From the NCBI RefSeq assembly GCF_023073715.1, contig NZ_JADPKA010000083.1, positions 310,001 to 374,000 on the forward strand: DNA of 64,000 nt, given 5' to 3'. Below are positions 33,208-41,299 of this stretch, in pieces. Both the position numbers and the translations under genes were made by a program. Source of the DNA: Bradyrhizobium sp. 164 (GTDB lineage Bacteria; Pseudomonadota; Alphaproteobacteria; Rhizobiales; Xanthobacteraceae). The notes under the pieces were generated by a model. That model worked only from the letters and a program-made list of their open reading frames with translations, ran no database searches and was not told where the DNA came from. How positions within the stretch are numbered: position 1 is the stretch's first letter; every line of letters begins with the position of its first letter.

Positions 33208-33699
33208 CTAATGAGTGTTGATCGCGATGCGCTTGACGCCTTCGCGTGCTTTTTCCGACTTCGGCAGCGACACGGTCAGGACGCCATTCTTGAACGACGC
33301 CTCGGCCTTGTCCTCCTCGACGCCCTCCAGCGGGATCTGCCGCTCGAAAGCACCATAATAGCGCTCGGTAAAGTACCTGCCTTCGCCGTTGCGCTCGGCT
33401 TTTTTCTCGCCGCGGAGCGTCAGGACGCCATTGGCGATCTCGACCTGGACGTCCTTCTCCTCCAGTCCGGGAAGTTCGGCCGAAACGGTCAGCGTCTTGT
33501 CGGTCTCGCTGAGCTCGACCTTTGGCCAGCCGAAACGGCCCTCCATCAGCGGCGACAGGCTGGTCCCGCCGAAGCCGCGGAAGACATCGTCGAACAGACG
33601 GTTCATCTCGCGATGAAGCGTCAGGAACGGATCGAAGTTATCGCGCGCAGGCGCGAGCTCCTGGTTCCTCGACCAGGGAATGAGATCACGAAAAGCCAT
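33208..33699 (-). CDS. Hsp20/alpha-crystallin family small heat-shock protein (class C-like)
   Basis: A 163-residue small heat-shock protein acting as an ATP-independent holdase. It begins MAFRDLIPWSR, has a variable N-terminal arm with FDPFLTLHREMNRLFDDVF, then an alpha-crystallin domain (about 55-150) with VSAELPGLEEKDVQVEI and FKNGVLTVSLPK, and ends GVKRIAINTH. The ATG at 33699 follows GGAGAG. It is downstream of a second hsp20 in one unit, separated by a strong hairpin. Class is judged from the ELPG and RYYG motifs. Confidence 0.93.
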   Translation of the reverse strand: MAFRDLIPWSRNQELAPARDNFDPFLTLHREMNRLFDDVFRGFGGTSLSPLMEGRFGWPKVELSETDKTLTVSAELPGLEEKDVQVEIANGVLTLRGEKKAERNGEGRYFTERYYGAFERQIPLEGVEEDKAEASFKNGVLTVSLPKSEKAREGVKRIAINTH

Positions 33700-33721
33700 G
33701 GTTCTCTCCTCCATGCATCGG

Positions 33722-33753
33722 GGAACGCGGCGCGCATCCTAGCGCCGCGTTCC
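33722..33753 (-). promoter_or_regulatory. strong hairpin between the two hsp20 genes
   Basis: GGAACGCGGCGC (33722-33733) and GCGCCGCGTTCC (33742-33753) form a perfect 12-base stem with an 8-base loop. It may be a partial terminator or a processing/stability element setting the ratio of the two Hsp20 proteins. Confidence 0.55.
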
Positions 33754-33774
33754 GCCGTTCGCCCGATCGAATGC

Positions 33775-34236
33775 TTAGGCTGCTTTCTTCTGCTCGATCT
33801 GCGATGCCGCAGGTGTGCCGCCGTTGATCGCGATCCGGCGCGGCTTCATGGCTTCCGGAACCTCGCGGACGAGGTCGATGATCAGGAGCCCGTCCTGGAA
33901 GGAGGCCTGCTTCACCTGGACATAATCGGCGAGGTTGAACACGCGCCGGAAAGGACGCGCGGCGATGCCCTGATAGAGGTACTCGCGCGGGGCGCCCTCG
34001 GGCTTTCTGCCTTCGATCGTGAGCGCGTTCTGTTCGGCCGTCACCGTGATGTCGTTGGCGCCGAAGCCCGCCACGGCAAGGCTGATCCGGTAATGATCTT
34101 CGCCGGAACGCTCGATGTTGTAGGGGGGATAATTGTCCTCGGTCGCCTGGCGCAGCGTGCTGTCGACGAGGTCGGCCAGGTGGTCGAAGCCGATGGTGGA
34201 GCGCCACAGGGGCGCGAAGTCGAAACTGGTCCTCAT
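33775..34236 (-). CDS. Hsp20 family small heat-shock protein (IbpA-like, class A)
   Basis: A 153-residue small heat-shock protein of the IbpA-like rhizobial class. It starts MRTSFDFAPLWRSTIGFDHL, has NYPPYNIERSGEDHYRISLA leading into the alpha-crystallin domain, the AVAGF and GIAARPFRRVFNLADYV motifs, and an RRIAINGG end followed by a Gln/Lys/Ala tail. The ATG at 34236 follows GGAGGA buried in a ROSE-type element. It is the first gene of the heat-shock unit, behind an RpoH-like promoter. Confidence 0.94.
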   Translation of the reverse strand: MRTSFDFAPLWRSTIGFDHLADLVDSTLRQATEDNYPPYNIERSGEDHYRISLAVAGFGANDITVTAEQNALTIEGRKPEGAPREYLYQGIAARPFRRVFNLADYVQVKQASFQDGLLIIDLVREVPEAMKPRRIAINGGTPAASQIEQKKAA

Positions 34237-34373
34237 AACCAAGTCCTCCAAAGAGCAAGATGGATACGAAGGAGCGCAAGGCGGGGATTTCAGACGGGTC
34301 CGAAAAGACCAGCCCGGCGCCCGTGCCGGACCCGATTCTGGCATCCGGCACACCGCTCTCGCGGCGAAAAACG
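34237..34373 (-). promoter_or_regulatory. ROSE-type RNA thermometer in the hsp20 leader
   Basis: The leader ends TTGCTCTTTGGAGGACTTGGTTATG read in two parts: anti-SD TTGCTC, loop TTTG, SD GGAGGA. Pairing C-G, U-A, C-G, G.G, U-A reproduces the known ROSE hairpin with its G.G mismatch that melts at heat-shock temperature. A longer GC-rich hairpin (GGTGTGCCGGATGCC region, near 34320-34360) precedes it. ROSE elements control rhizobial small heat-shock genes. Confidence 0.8.
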
Positions 34374-34401
34374 ACTTAGAAAAAGCGATATCAGTTTCAA
34401 G
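34374..34401 (-). promoter_or_regulatory. RpoH (sigma-32)-type heat-shock promoter
   Basis: On the minus strand the -35 box CTTGAAA (34401-34395) is followed by a -10-like CTAAGT (34379-34374), with 18 bases between CTTG and CTAAGT. This resembles the alphaproteobacterial RpoH pattern CTTG-N17/18-CYTATNT, with an imperfect -10. It leads straight into the ROSE element. Confidence 0.6.
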
Positions 34402-34409
34402 GGGGCTGC

Positions 34410-34424
34410 CACAAATTTTTTGTG
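34410..34424. promoter_or_regulatory. A/T palindrome upstream of the heat-shock promoter
   Basis: CACAAA and TTTGTG are perfect inverted copies around TTT, set between GGGG and CCCC. It lies just upstream of the RpoH-like -35 box, so it could be an operator or a terminator hairpin; the sequence does not decide. Confidence 0.35.
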
Positions 34425-34591
34425 CCCCACCCTGGTTGATGCTCGGCTGACGGCCCGCCCCCTCCCTGCCCGCGACCACCGGCGGCGGGTGGCCCGGAAG
34501 CCCCCGGGATCGATCGCGGGGTAAAATAGAGATAAATTGGCGAGCTTGGCAAAGACCAGGGTTGCCTCTTATGCATCCGGACCGGCAACGC

Positions 34592-36153
34592 ATGACGAAG
34601 CACCGGGCCGCATACGACAGCGGGGGATACGGAACGCACCCAACCGGTCGCGCAGCGGCATGCGCGCTGACGATTGCGCTGCTCGCAGCCGCAACGATGT
34701 GCGCGGCGCGCGCCGGCGACGGGCCCGTCGTGGCGGCGGAATTGAAGGCGATCGGAACGGTCGATACGCGCTTTCAGTCCTACAACATCGAAATGGTGGA
34801 GGTGACCGGCGGACGGTTCTGGAAGCCCTATCCGCGAACGGCACGGACCTTCGACCAGCGGGATCGTTACAGCGCAAGACCGCCGATCGATCTGTCCAAT
34901 GCACGCCTGCGCCTGCTCGCCGCCGCCTTGTCGCCGGCCTATCTGCGCGTGAGCGGCACCTGGGCCAATGCGACGTTCTTGGCCGACCCGCCGGGAAAGC
35001 CGCCGCCGGGGTTCAACTCCGTCCTCAGCCACGACCAGTGGCGCGGCGTCGTCGAGTTCGCGCGCGCGGTCGATGCCGAGATCGTCACCTCGTTTGCGAT
35101 CAGTCCTGGCAGCCGCGATGCCGATGGCGTGTGGAAACCGGATCAGGCGCAGCAGCTCATCGACACCACGCGCGCGCTGGGCGGCCGCATCGCCGCCGCC
35201 GAATTCATGAACGAGCCGACGCTCGCAGCGACCAACGGCGCACCCGCCGGCTATGACGCGACCGCCTATGGCCGCGACTTCAAGATCTTCCGCGACTGGG
35301 TGCGGCGCGAGGCGCCTGAGACCTTGATCCTCGGTCCAGGCTCCGTTGGCGACGCGCCATCGCCATCCGGGGCGGGCATCACCACGCGCGATCTGCTCGC
35401 TGCATCCGGTTCGGGGGTCGACCGCTTCTCCTATCACCACTACAACACGATCTCGCCGCGCTGCGGCGGGCACGATGATCCGGCGCAGGCGCTCTCGGAA
35501 GGATGGCTGGCACGCACGGATGCGACACGCGCGACCTACCAGGCGCTGCGCGACACATTCGAGCCGGGCAAGCCGATCTGGCTGACTGAGACGGCTGATG
35601 CGGCCTGCGGCGGCAACCGATGGGACGGGACGTTTCTCGACACGTTCCGCTATCTCGACCAGCTCGGACGCCTGGCGAAGGCCGGCGTCCAGGTAGTGAT
35701 GCACAACACCCTCGCTGCCAGCGACTACGGTCTGCTCGACGAAGCCACGTTCCGGCCGCGGCCGAGTTACTGGGCTGCGCTGCTCTGGCGGAGGCTGATG
35801 GGACCGACCGTGCTCGATGCAGACAGGGCCGCTTCGCCAGATCTTCATCTCTACGCCCATTGCCATCCGACCATGGCAGGTGCGGTGTCGCTGCTCGCGA
35901 TCAACACGTCGCGCCGCGCCTCGCGCCCGCTGACGCTCTCGGACTCAGCCGAGCGGTACGCACTGCATGCGGCGCGTTTGCAAGGCACGGTTGTGCAGCT
36001 GAACGACAAGACGCTCGCGCTGACTGCCGATGGCAGATTGCCCCGGCTTGACGCGCACGCAGCACCGGCAGGAGCAATCCGGCTCGCGCCCGCGACCATC
36101 ACCTTCCTGTGTTTCCGAACGCGGCAAATCCCGCCTGCTTGCCGCGACGATGA
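34592..36153 (+). pseudogene. exported GH79-like glycoside hydrolase with probable 3' frameshift
   Basis: A secreted glycoside hydrolase resembling the GH79 beta-glucuronidase/heparanase group. A signal-like segment (ALTIALLAAATMCAARA) is followed by a barrel with EFMNEPT (probable acid/base) and IWLTETADAACGG (probable nucleophile), then a C-terminal beta domain. As read, the frame has no stop until 37192, deep inside the next gene. A one-base shift near 36108-36113 restores a natural ending (FPNAANPACLPRR then TGA at 36151-36153). So the gene is either mutated at its very end or carries a sequence error; the catalytic domain is intact. Starts at 34571 or 34592 are both possible. Confidence 0.7.
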
Positions 36154-36290
36154 GGCGGCCGAGCCGGCCGCCATAGTGCCCGATGATCGCGCCGCCGATC
36201 AGCCGCGCCGTGAAGCCGACCGCATAGCTCGAGAACGCCGCGAGCGTGCCAACATGCGCGGTCGTCGAGTTCTCCGCTGGCGCAGAGACC
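36150..36290 (-). pseudogene. remnant of an MFS (MHS family) transporter
   Basis: The minus strand encodes GTLAAFSSYAVGFTARLIGG followed by AIIGHYGGRLGRL in one frame. This matches the second helix and cytoplasmic loop (GFxARPxGGxxxGHxGDRxGRK) of metabolite:H+ symporters. There is no start, no further transporter sequence and no stop-delimited gene, so it is a decayed fragment. It occupies most of the gap between the glycoside hydrolase gene and the ABC binding-protein gene. The rest of that gap (36291-36500) shows only an AT-richer stretch near 36420-36450 that may hold the promoter of the next gene. Confidence 0.6.
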
Positions 36291-36500
36291 CTGTCGCTGC
36301 CGTGCCCTGCCGTCGATTCCGGTGCGCATCATGGCCAAATCGCGCTGGAATGAGCACCGATGCTCCAAACTCATGTCCTGCACGGACCCTGACTGCCGAA
36401 TCCGACCTCTCATTCGCCATTGACAAACTCATTTGCTATTATCTAACCTGCAGCCACAACGACCAGCCGTGCCAAGCGGCCAATAAGCGAGGGAACGACG

Positions 36501-37700
36501 ATGAGAGGGCTTTTGGCCTGCGCCATGCTCGCGGCCATGACGTCTGCTGCTACTGCACAAGTCTCGGACGACGCGGTCCGGATCGGCGTGCTGACGGACC
36601 TGTCGAGCTGGGGCCGCGACAACAGCGGGCCTGGCTCGGTCGAAGCCGCCAAGATGGCGGTGGAGGAATTCGGGCCGACCGTGCTCGGCAAGCCGATCGA
36701 GATCATCAGCGCCGACCACCAGATGAAGACCGACGTCGGCGTGCAGATCGTGCGCGGCTGGTTCGACAACGGCAAGGTCGACGCTGTCGTCGACATCCCC
36801 AATTCCGGCATCGCCATCGCCGTTCACAACATGGTGCGCGAACGCAACAAGATCGCTCTGCTCTCCGGCCCCGGCGCGAGCTCGCTGACCGACGAGCTGT
36901 GCAGCCCCAACACCGTGCATTTCACCTACGACACCTACGCGCTGTCGAAGGTGACGGCCTCCGCCGTGATCAAGGAAGGCGGCAAGTCCTGGTATTTCAT
37001 CACCGCCGACTACGCCTTCGGCCAGCAGCTCGAGAAGGACGCAACCCGCTTCATCAACGAGATGGGCGGCAAGGTGCTCGGCGGCGTCAAGCACCCGACC
37101 AATACCGCCGATTTCTCCTCCTTCGCGCTCCAGGCGCAGAGCTCGAAGTCCGACGTGGTCGCGTTCGCCAATGCCGGCCAGGACACCGATAACGCCATCA
37201 AGCAGTCGGGCGAATTCGGCCTGGTGCAGGGCGGCCAGAAGCTGGTCGGCCTGTTGATGTTCGACACCGACGTGCACGCGATCGGCCTCAAGGCCGCGCA
37301 GGGCACCTATATGACCACGGCCTCATACTGGGCCATGGACGAGGCGACCCGGGCCTGGTCGAAGAAGTTCTACGAGCGCACCAAGGTGATGCCGACCATG
37401 ATCCAGACCGGCGTCTACGGCTCGGTGCTGCATTATCTCAAGGCCATCAAGGCCGCCGGAACCGACGATTCGGCCAAGGTCATGGCCAAGATGCGCGAGC
37501 TGCCGGTCGAGGATACATTCGTCCATGGCGGACGCTTGCGCGAGGACGGTCGCGTCATCCGCGACATGTATCTCGCCAAGGTGAAGTCGCCCGAGCAGTC
37601 CAAGGAGCCGTGGGACTATCTGGACATCGTCAAGACCGTGAAGGGCGAGGACGCCTTCCGCCCGGTCTCCGAGTCCAAATGTCCGCTCTTGAAGAAGTGA
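36501..37700 (+). CDS. ABC transporter substrate-binding protein (branched-chain amino acid type)
   Basis: A 399-residue periplasmic binding protein of the LivJ/LivK type (Peripla_BP_6) with a signal peptide (MRGLLACAMLAAMTSAATAQ). Features include IGVLTDLSSWGRDNSGPGSV at the N-lobe, WYFITADYAFGQQLEKDA in the middle and a C-terminal PLLKK. Such proteins bind amino acids, amides, urea or aromatic acids; the ligand is unknown. GAGGGA precedes the ATG. An FAD oxidoreductase follows after 7 bases and an IclR regulator next, so it may feed a compound to that oxidoreductase. No permease or ATPase gene is adjacent. Confidence 0.92.
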   Translation: MRGLLACAMLAAMTSAATAQVSDDAVRIGVLTDLSSWGRDNSGPGSVEAAKMAVEEFGPTVLGKPIEIISADHQMKTDVGVQIVRGWFDNGKVDAVVDIPNSGIAIAVHNMVRERNKIALLSGPGASSLTDELCSPNTVHFTYDTYALSKVTASAVIKEGGKSWYFITADYAFGQQLEKDATRFINEMGGKVLGGVKHPTNTADFSSFALQAQSSKSDVVAFANAGQDTDNAIKQSGEFGLVQGGQKLVGLLMFDTDVHAIGLKAAQGTYMTTASYWAMDEATRAWSKKFYERTKVMPTMIQTGVYGSVLHYLKAIKAAGTDDSAKVMAKMRELPVEDTFVHGGRLREDGRVIRDMYLAKVKSPEQSKEPWDYLDIVKTVKGEDAFRPVSESKCPLLKK

Positions 37701-37707
37701 GATCCAG

Positions 37708-39441
37708 ATGACCGGCAGCGACCAAAGCACAATTGAGACTTACGAGTGCGATGTGCTCGTGGCCGGATCGGGCGCCTCCGGCATGTCGGCGGCAATCACC
37801 GCGCGTTATCGCGGCCTCGACGTACTCATTGTCGAGAAGGAGCCGCGCTTCGGCGGCACCACCGCCCGCTCCGGCGGCTGGCTCTGGATTCCCGGCACCT
37901 CGCTTGCCAGGGCTTACGGCATCGAGGAGACGCCGGAGCAGGCCCGCACCTATCTCCGCCACGAAGCCGGCAACAATTACGACGCCGCGCGGGTCGATGC
38001 ATTCCTCAGCGCCGGCCCCGAAGCGGTCGATTTCTTCACTACCAAGACCGCGCTGCGCTTCGACATGCCGCTAGTGTTTCCCGACTACCATGCCGAGGCG
38101 CCCGGCGGTGTGCAGGGCGGCCGCTCCATGGTCACGCGCCCATTCGACGGCCGCGAGCTCGGCGACCTCATCAAGACCCTCGGCATGCCCCTGCCCGAAC
38201 TGACCGTGTTCGGGATGATGCTCGGCTCCGGCAAAGAGATCATCCACTTCATGCGCGTGACGAAGTCGCTGACCTCCGCGGCCTATGTCGCCAAGCGCCT
38301 GTCACGTCATCTCATGGACGTGCTGCGCTACGGCCGCGGCATGACGCTCACCAACGGCAATGCGCTCGCAGGACGGCTGGCGAAATCCGCGCTCGACCTG
38401 AAGATTCCGATGTGGCTGTCCTCGCCGGTGCGCGAGCTCTCGGTCGAGAACGGTACCGTGACCGGCGCAATCGTTGCGCGCGAGGGACGCGATGTGCGCG
38501 TCCGCGCGCGCCAGGGCGTCGTGCTTGCCTGCGGTGGCTTTCCGCACGATGTCGAGCGGCGCAGAAAGATGTTTCCACATGCGCCGACGGGCAAGGAGCA
38601 CTATTCGCCGGGCCCGACCGGCAACATTGGTGACGGCCTGCGCCTTGCGGAAAGTGCCGGCGGCCATGTCGAGGATCGCCTGCCGAACGCTGCCGCCTGG
38701 GTGCCGGTGTCGCTGACCACGCGCAAGGACGGCTCGAAGGGCGTGATGCCGCATTTCATCGACCGCGCCAAGCCCGGCGTGATCGCGGTGATGCGCGACG
38801 GCAAGCGCTTTACCAATGAGGGCAATTCCTATCACGACTTCGTCCAGGCCATGGTGAAGGCGGCCAAGCCCGGAGAAGAGATCGCGGCGTTTCTGGTCTG
38901 CGATCACAAGACGCTGCGCAAATACGGTCTCGGCTGCGTGCCGCCCTTCCCGATGCCGCTCGGGCATCACCTCAAGACCGGCTACCTCATGCGTGGCGAC
39001 ACGCTGGAAGCGCTCGCGGCGAAGGCCGGGATCGATGCCAAGGCGTTCACCGAGACCGTCAAGCAATTCAATGCGACCGCACCACAGGGCCAGGATGCCG
39101 CCTTCGGCAAGGGCTCGAAGGCCTATAATCGCTACCAGGGCGATGCGCTGCACGGCCCGAATCCCTGCGTCGCGCCGATCGAGAACGGCCCGTTTTACGC
39201 CATCAAGATGGTGATCGGCGATCTCGGCACTTATGCCGGCGTCGTCACCGACGAGAACGCGCGCGCGCTCGACGCCGAAGGCCGGGTGATTCCGGGGCTC
39301 TATGCCGCCGGCAACGACATGGCGAGCATCATGGGCGGCAACTATCCCGGCGCCGGCATCACGCTTGGGCCGGCGCTGACCTTCGGCTACATTGCCGGAC
39401 GACACCTTGCCGACAGCGCCGCCAAGTGCGAGGCGGCGTAA
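37708..39441 (+). CDS. FAD-dependent oxidoreductase (fumarate reductase / 3-ketosteroid dehydrogenase-like)
   Basis: A 577-residue flavoprotein with N-terminal dinucleotide motif VAGSGASGMSAAI (from about residue 15), FGGTTARSGGWLWIPGT, a second FAD contact VLACGGFPHD and the C-terminal GLYAAGNDMASIMGGNYPGA with AGITLGPALTFGYIAGRH. This is the FAD_binding_2 architecture of soluble fumarate reductases and ketosteroid 1-dehydrogenases; several homologues are annotated as either. It sits between an ABC binding protein and an IclR regulator, suggesting catabolism of the imported compound. The substrate is not known. Confidence 0.88.
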   Translation: MTGSDQSTIETYECDVLVAGSGASGMSAAITARYRGLDVLIVEKEPRFGGTTARSGGWLWIPGTSLARAYGIEETPEQARTYLRHEAGNNYDAARVDAFLSAGPEAVDFFTTKTALRFDMPLVFPDYHAEAPGGVQGGRSMVTRPFDGRELGDLIKTLGMPLPELTVFGMMLGSGKEIIHFMRVTKSLTSAAYVAKRLSRHLMDVLRYGRGMTLTNGNALAGRLAKSALDLKIPMWLSSPVRELSVENGTVTGAIVAREGRDVRVRARQGVVLACGGFPHDVERRRKMFPHAPTGKEHYSPGPTGNIGDGLRLAESAGGHVEDRLPNAAAWVPVSLTTRKDGSKGVMPHFIDRAKPGVIAVMRDGKRFTNEGNSYHDFVQAMVKAAKPGEEIAAFLVCDHKTLRKYGLGCVPPFPMPLGHHLKTGYLMRGDTLEALAAKAGIDAKAFTETVKQFNATAPQGQDAAFGKGSKAYNRYQGDALHGPNPCVAPIENGPFYAIKMVIGDLGTYAGVVTDENARALDAEGRVIPGLYAAGNDMASIMGGNYPGAGITLGPALTFGYIAGRHLADSAAKCEAA

Positions 39442-39463
39442 GCGGACGCACGTCAGGAGGCGC

Positions 39464-40258
39464 ATGAAGAGAGCAAGCCGCGGCATCCAGTCGATCGAGG
39501 TCGGCGGAGAACTGCTCCGCGCGCTCGCAAGGAGCGGCGAGCCGATGATGCTGCGCGATCTCGCCCGCGAAGCCGGCATGACGCCGGCCAAGGCGCATCC
39601 CTATCTCGCCAGCTTCTCACGCATCGGATTGATCGAGCAGGACGAGACCACCGGCCGCTACGAGATCGGCGCGCTGGCGCTGGAGCTCGGCCTGATCAGC
39701 CTGCGCCGCCTCTCCGGTGTGCGCATCGCACGTCCCAGGATCGCTAGCCTCGCAAGCCAGATCGGCCACGCGGTCTCGCTCGCGGTCTGGGGCACGCACG
39801 GTCCCACCGTGGTGCAACTGGAAGAGCCGGCCCAGCCCGTCCACATCGTGATGCGGGCCGGCTCGGTGATGGCGTTGCTGGAGACCGCGACCGGCCGGGC
39901 CTTCGCGGCATTCCTGCCGGAGAAGACGATCAGTGCCGCGCTGGAGAGCGGCCTCGATCGCCACGGCGTCGGCTACAATCCCAAGCGCGCGGTGAAAGGC
40001 GCGAAGATCGCCGAGATGCTCACGGAGGTCCGCAAGCATGGCCTCGCCCGCGCGCTCGGCGATCCTCTGCCCGGCGTCAATGCGTTCGCAGCACCGGTCT
40101 TCGATCATTCCGGCCATGTCGCGCTCGTCATCACCGCGATGGGCCCGGAAGGCACGTTCGACGCGCGCTGGGACAGCCCGATCGCGCATGCGCTGCGCGA
40201 CTGCGCCGGCGCCATCTCGAAGCGGCTGGGTTACGGGATGACGGTTGCGGCGGAGTAA
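39464..40258 (+). CDS. IclR family transcriptional regulator
   Basis: A 264-residue regulator with an N-terminal winged helix (about 8-70; LLRALARSGEPMMLRDLARE then AGMTPAKAHPYLASF) and a C-terminal IclR effector domain (about 85-260). The ATG at 39464 lies 4 bases after a perfect AGGAGG; longer upstream starts overlap the oxidoreductase gene. It follows the FAD oxidoreductase by 22 bases on the same strand and is the likely local regulator, autoregulated with its operon (inference). Confidence 0.92.
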   Translation: MKRASRGIQSIEVGGELLRALARSGEPMMLRDLAREAGMTPAKAHPYLASFSRIGLIEQDETTGRYEIGALALELGLISLRRLSGVRIARPRIASLASQIGHAVSLAVWGTHGPTVVQLEEPAQPVHIVMRAGSVMALLETATGRAFAAFLPEKTISAALESGLDRHGVGYNPKRAVKGAKIAEMLTEVRKHGLARALGDPLPGVNAFAAPVFDHSGHVALVITAMGPEGTFDARWDSPIAHALRDCAGAISKRLGYGMTVAAE

Positions 40259-40310
40259 GAGGCAAACCGCCGCCTGACAACTGCTGTCATGCCCCGCGAA
40301 CCGAAGAGGC

Positions 40311-40364
40311 ATCCAGTACGCTGCGGCCTCTCGGTTCAATCGCAGGAGTCACGGAGTACTGGAT
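40311..40364. repeat. palindromic intergenic repeat
   Basis: ATCCAGTAC (40311-40319) is mirrored by GTACTGGAT (40356-40364), with GC-rich inverted flanks continuing to about 40440. It lies between the convergent iclR and SDR genes. The catCCAGTACgc...GTACTGGatcgcccg form is common in Bradyrhizobium intergenic DNA. Confidence 0.65.
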
Positions 40365-40480
40365 CGCCCGGCCCCGTCTCCGCCAAGGGCTTCGCCGGGC
40401 ACCTCAGTATTGGGCCGGCGAAGCGTCAGCGAAGACGGCAAGCCCAGCGATACAGCGCGTGTGGGACGACCTTTCCAGCC

Positions 40481-41260
40481 CTACTTCTCCTTCACCGGCA
40501 CCGTGTAATTCAGGATCAGCCGGCCGCCATCCGGATAGATCGTCTGCCCGGTGATGTAGGAGGCATCGTCACTGGCCAGGAACGCCACGACCGAGGCGAC
40601 CTCGCTCGGCTCGCCGCCGCGCCCGGCCGGCGTGCGCGATAGCACGGTCTTGCGCGCATCCTCGGACGTATAAATCGCCGAAGCCACCATGTCGGTCAGG
40701 ATCGTGCCGGGCCCGACCGCGACGACGCGGATGTTGTGCGGGGCGAGCGCGACGGCGGCGACCGAGGTCAGCTGCTTCATGCCGCCCTTGGAGATGGCGT
40801 AGGTCGCGAGCGTCGGAATCGCCAGCAGCGCGTTCACCGAGGACATGTTGATGATGACCCCGCCGCCGCCCTGCGCGATCATCTGCTTCGCCGCCGCCTG
40901 CACGCCGAAGAACGCGCCTTTCAGATTGATGGCGATGACGTCGTCGAAATCCTGCTCGGAGATATCGAGAATGTCCTGATTGCGGGCCACGCCGGCATTG
41001 TTGACCATGATGTCGAGCCGGCCGAATTCCTTGGCAGCAATTGCGACAAGATGATTCACGTCCGCGCGCGCGGCGACATTGGCGGCCACGGTGCGCAAGG
41101 CATCCGGCCGTCCGAGCTCGGCCGCCGTGGCGGCCAAGGCCTCGGCATCGACATCCGAGATGACGACCTTGACGCCGTCGTCCAGGAATCTCTTCGCGCA
41201 AGCCTTGCCGATGCCGCGCGCCGCGCCGGTGATGGCGGCGACCTTGCCGGATAGCTTCAT
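40481..41260 (-). CDS. short-chain dehydrogenase/reductase
   Basis: A classical SDR of 259 residues with NAD(P)-binding TGAARGIGKA (about 11-20), VNNAGVARN, the catalytic Ser region NMSSVNALLAIPTLA with YAISKGG (Tyr-x3-Lys), and a C-terminal TGQTIYPDGGR. Asp-rich DVDAE after beta-2 suggests NAD preference. It is the last gene of an operon with a ThDP enzyme, a DadA-like dehydrogenase and a racemase, 39 bases after the racemase. It may reduce an aldehyde or keto product made upstream (inference). Confidence 0.92.
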   Translation of the reverse strand: MKLSGKVAAITGAARGIGKACAKRFLDDGVKVVISDVDAEALAATAAELGRPDALRTVAANVAARADVNHLVAIAAKEFGRLDIMVNNAGVARNQDILDISEQDFDDVIAINLKGAFFGVQAAAKQMIAQGGGGVIINMSSVNALLAIPTLATYAISKGGMKQLTSVAAVALAPHNIRVVAVGPGTILTDMVASAIYTSEDARKTVLSRTPAGRGGEPSEVASVVAFLASDDASYITGQTIYPDGGRLILNYTVPVKEK

Positions 41261-41299
41261 GGGTTCACTCCAGGACTTGTGACGATCTCACGGACGCGT

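Noticed and set aside
36420..36448. TTGACA followed by TATTAT/TATCTA as a sigma-70 promoter for the ABC binding-protein gene
   Set aside because: The spacings (11 or 14 bases) are too short for a confident call, although the AT-rich patch may still be a promoter.
36154..37192. Continuation of the glycoside hydrolase frame into the ABC binding-protein gene
   Set aside because: The translated tail is polar, Arg-rich and unlike any domain, and it overlaps a well-supported gene in another frame. A frameshift near 36110 is the better explanation.
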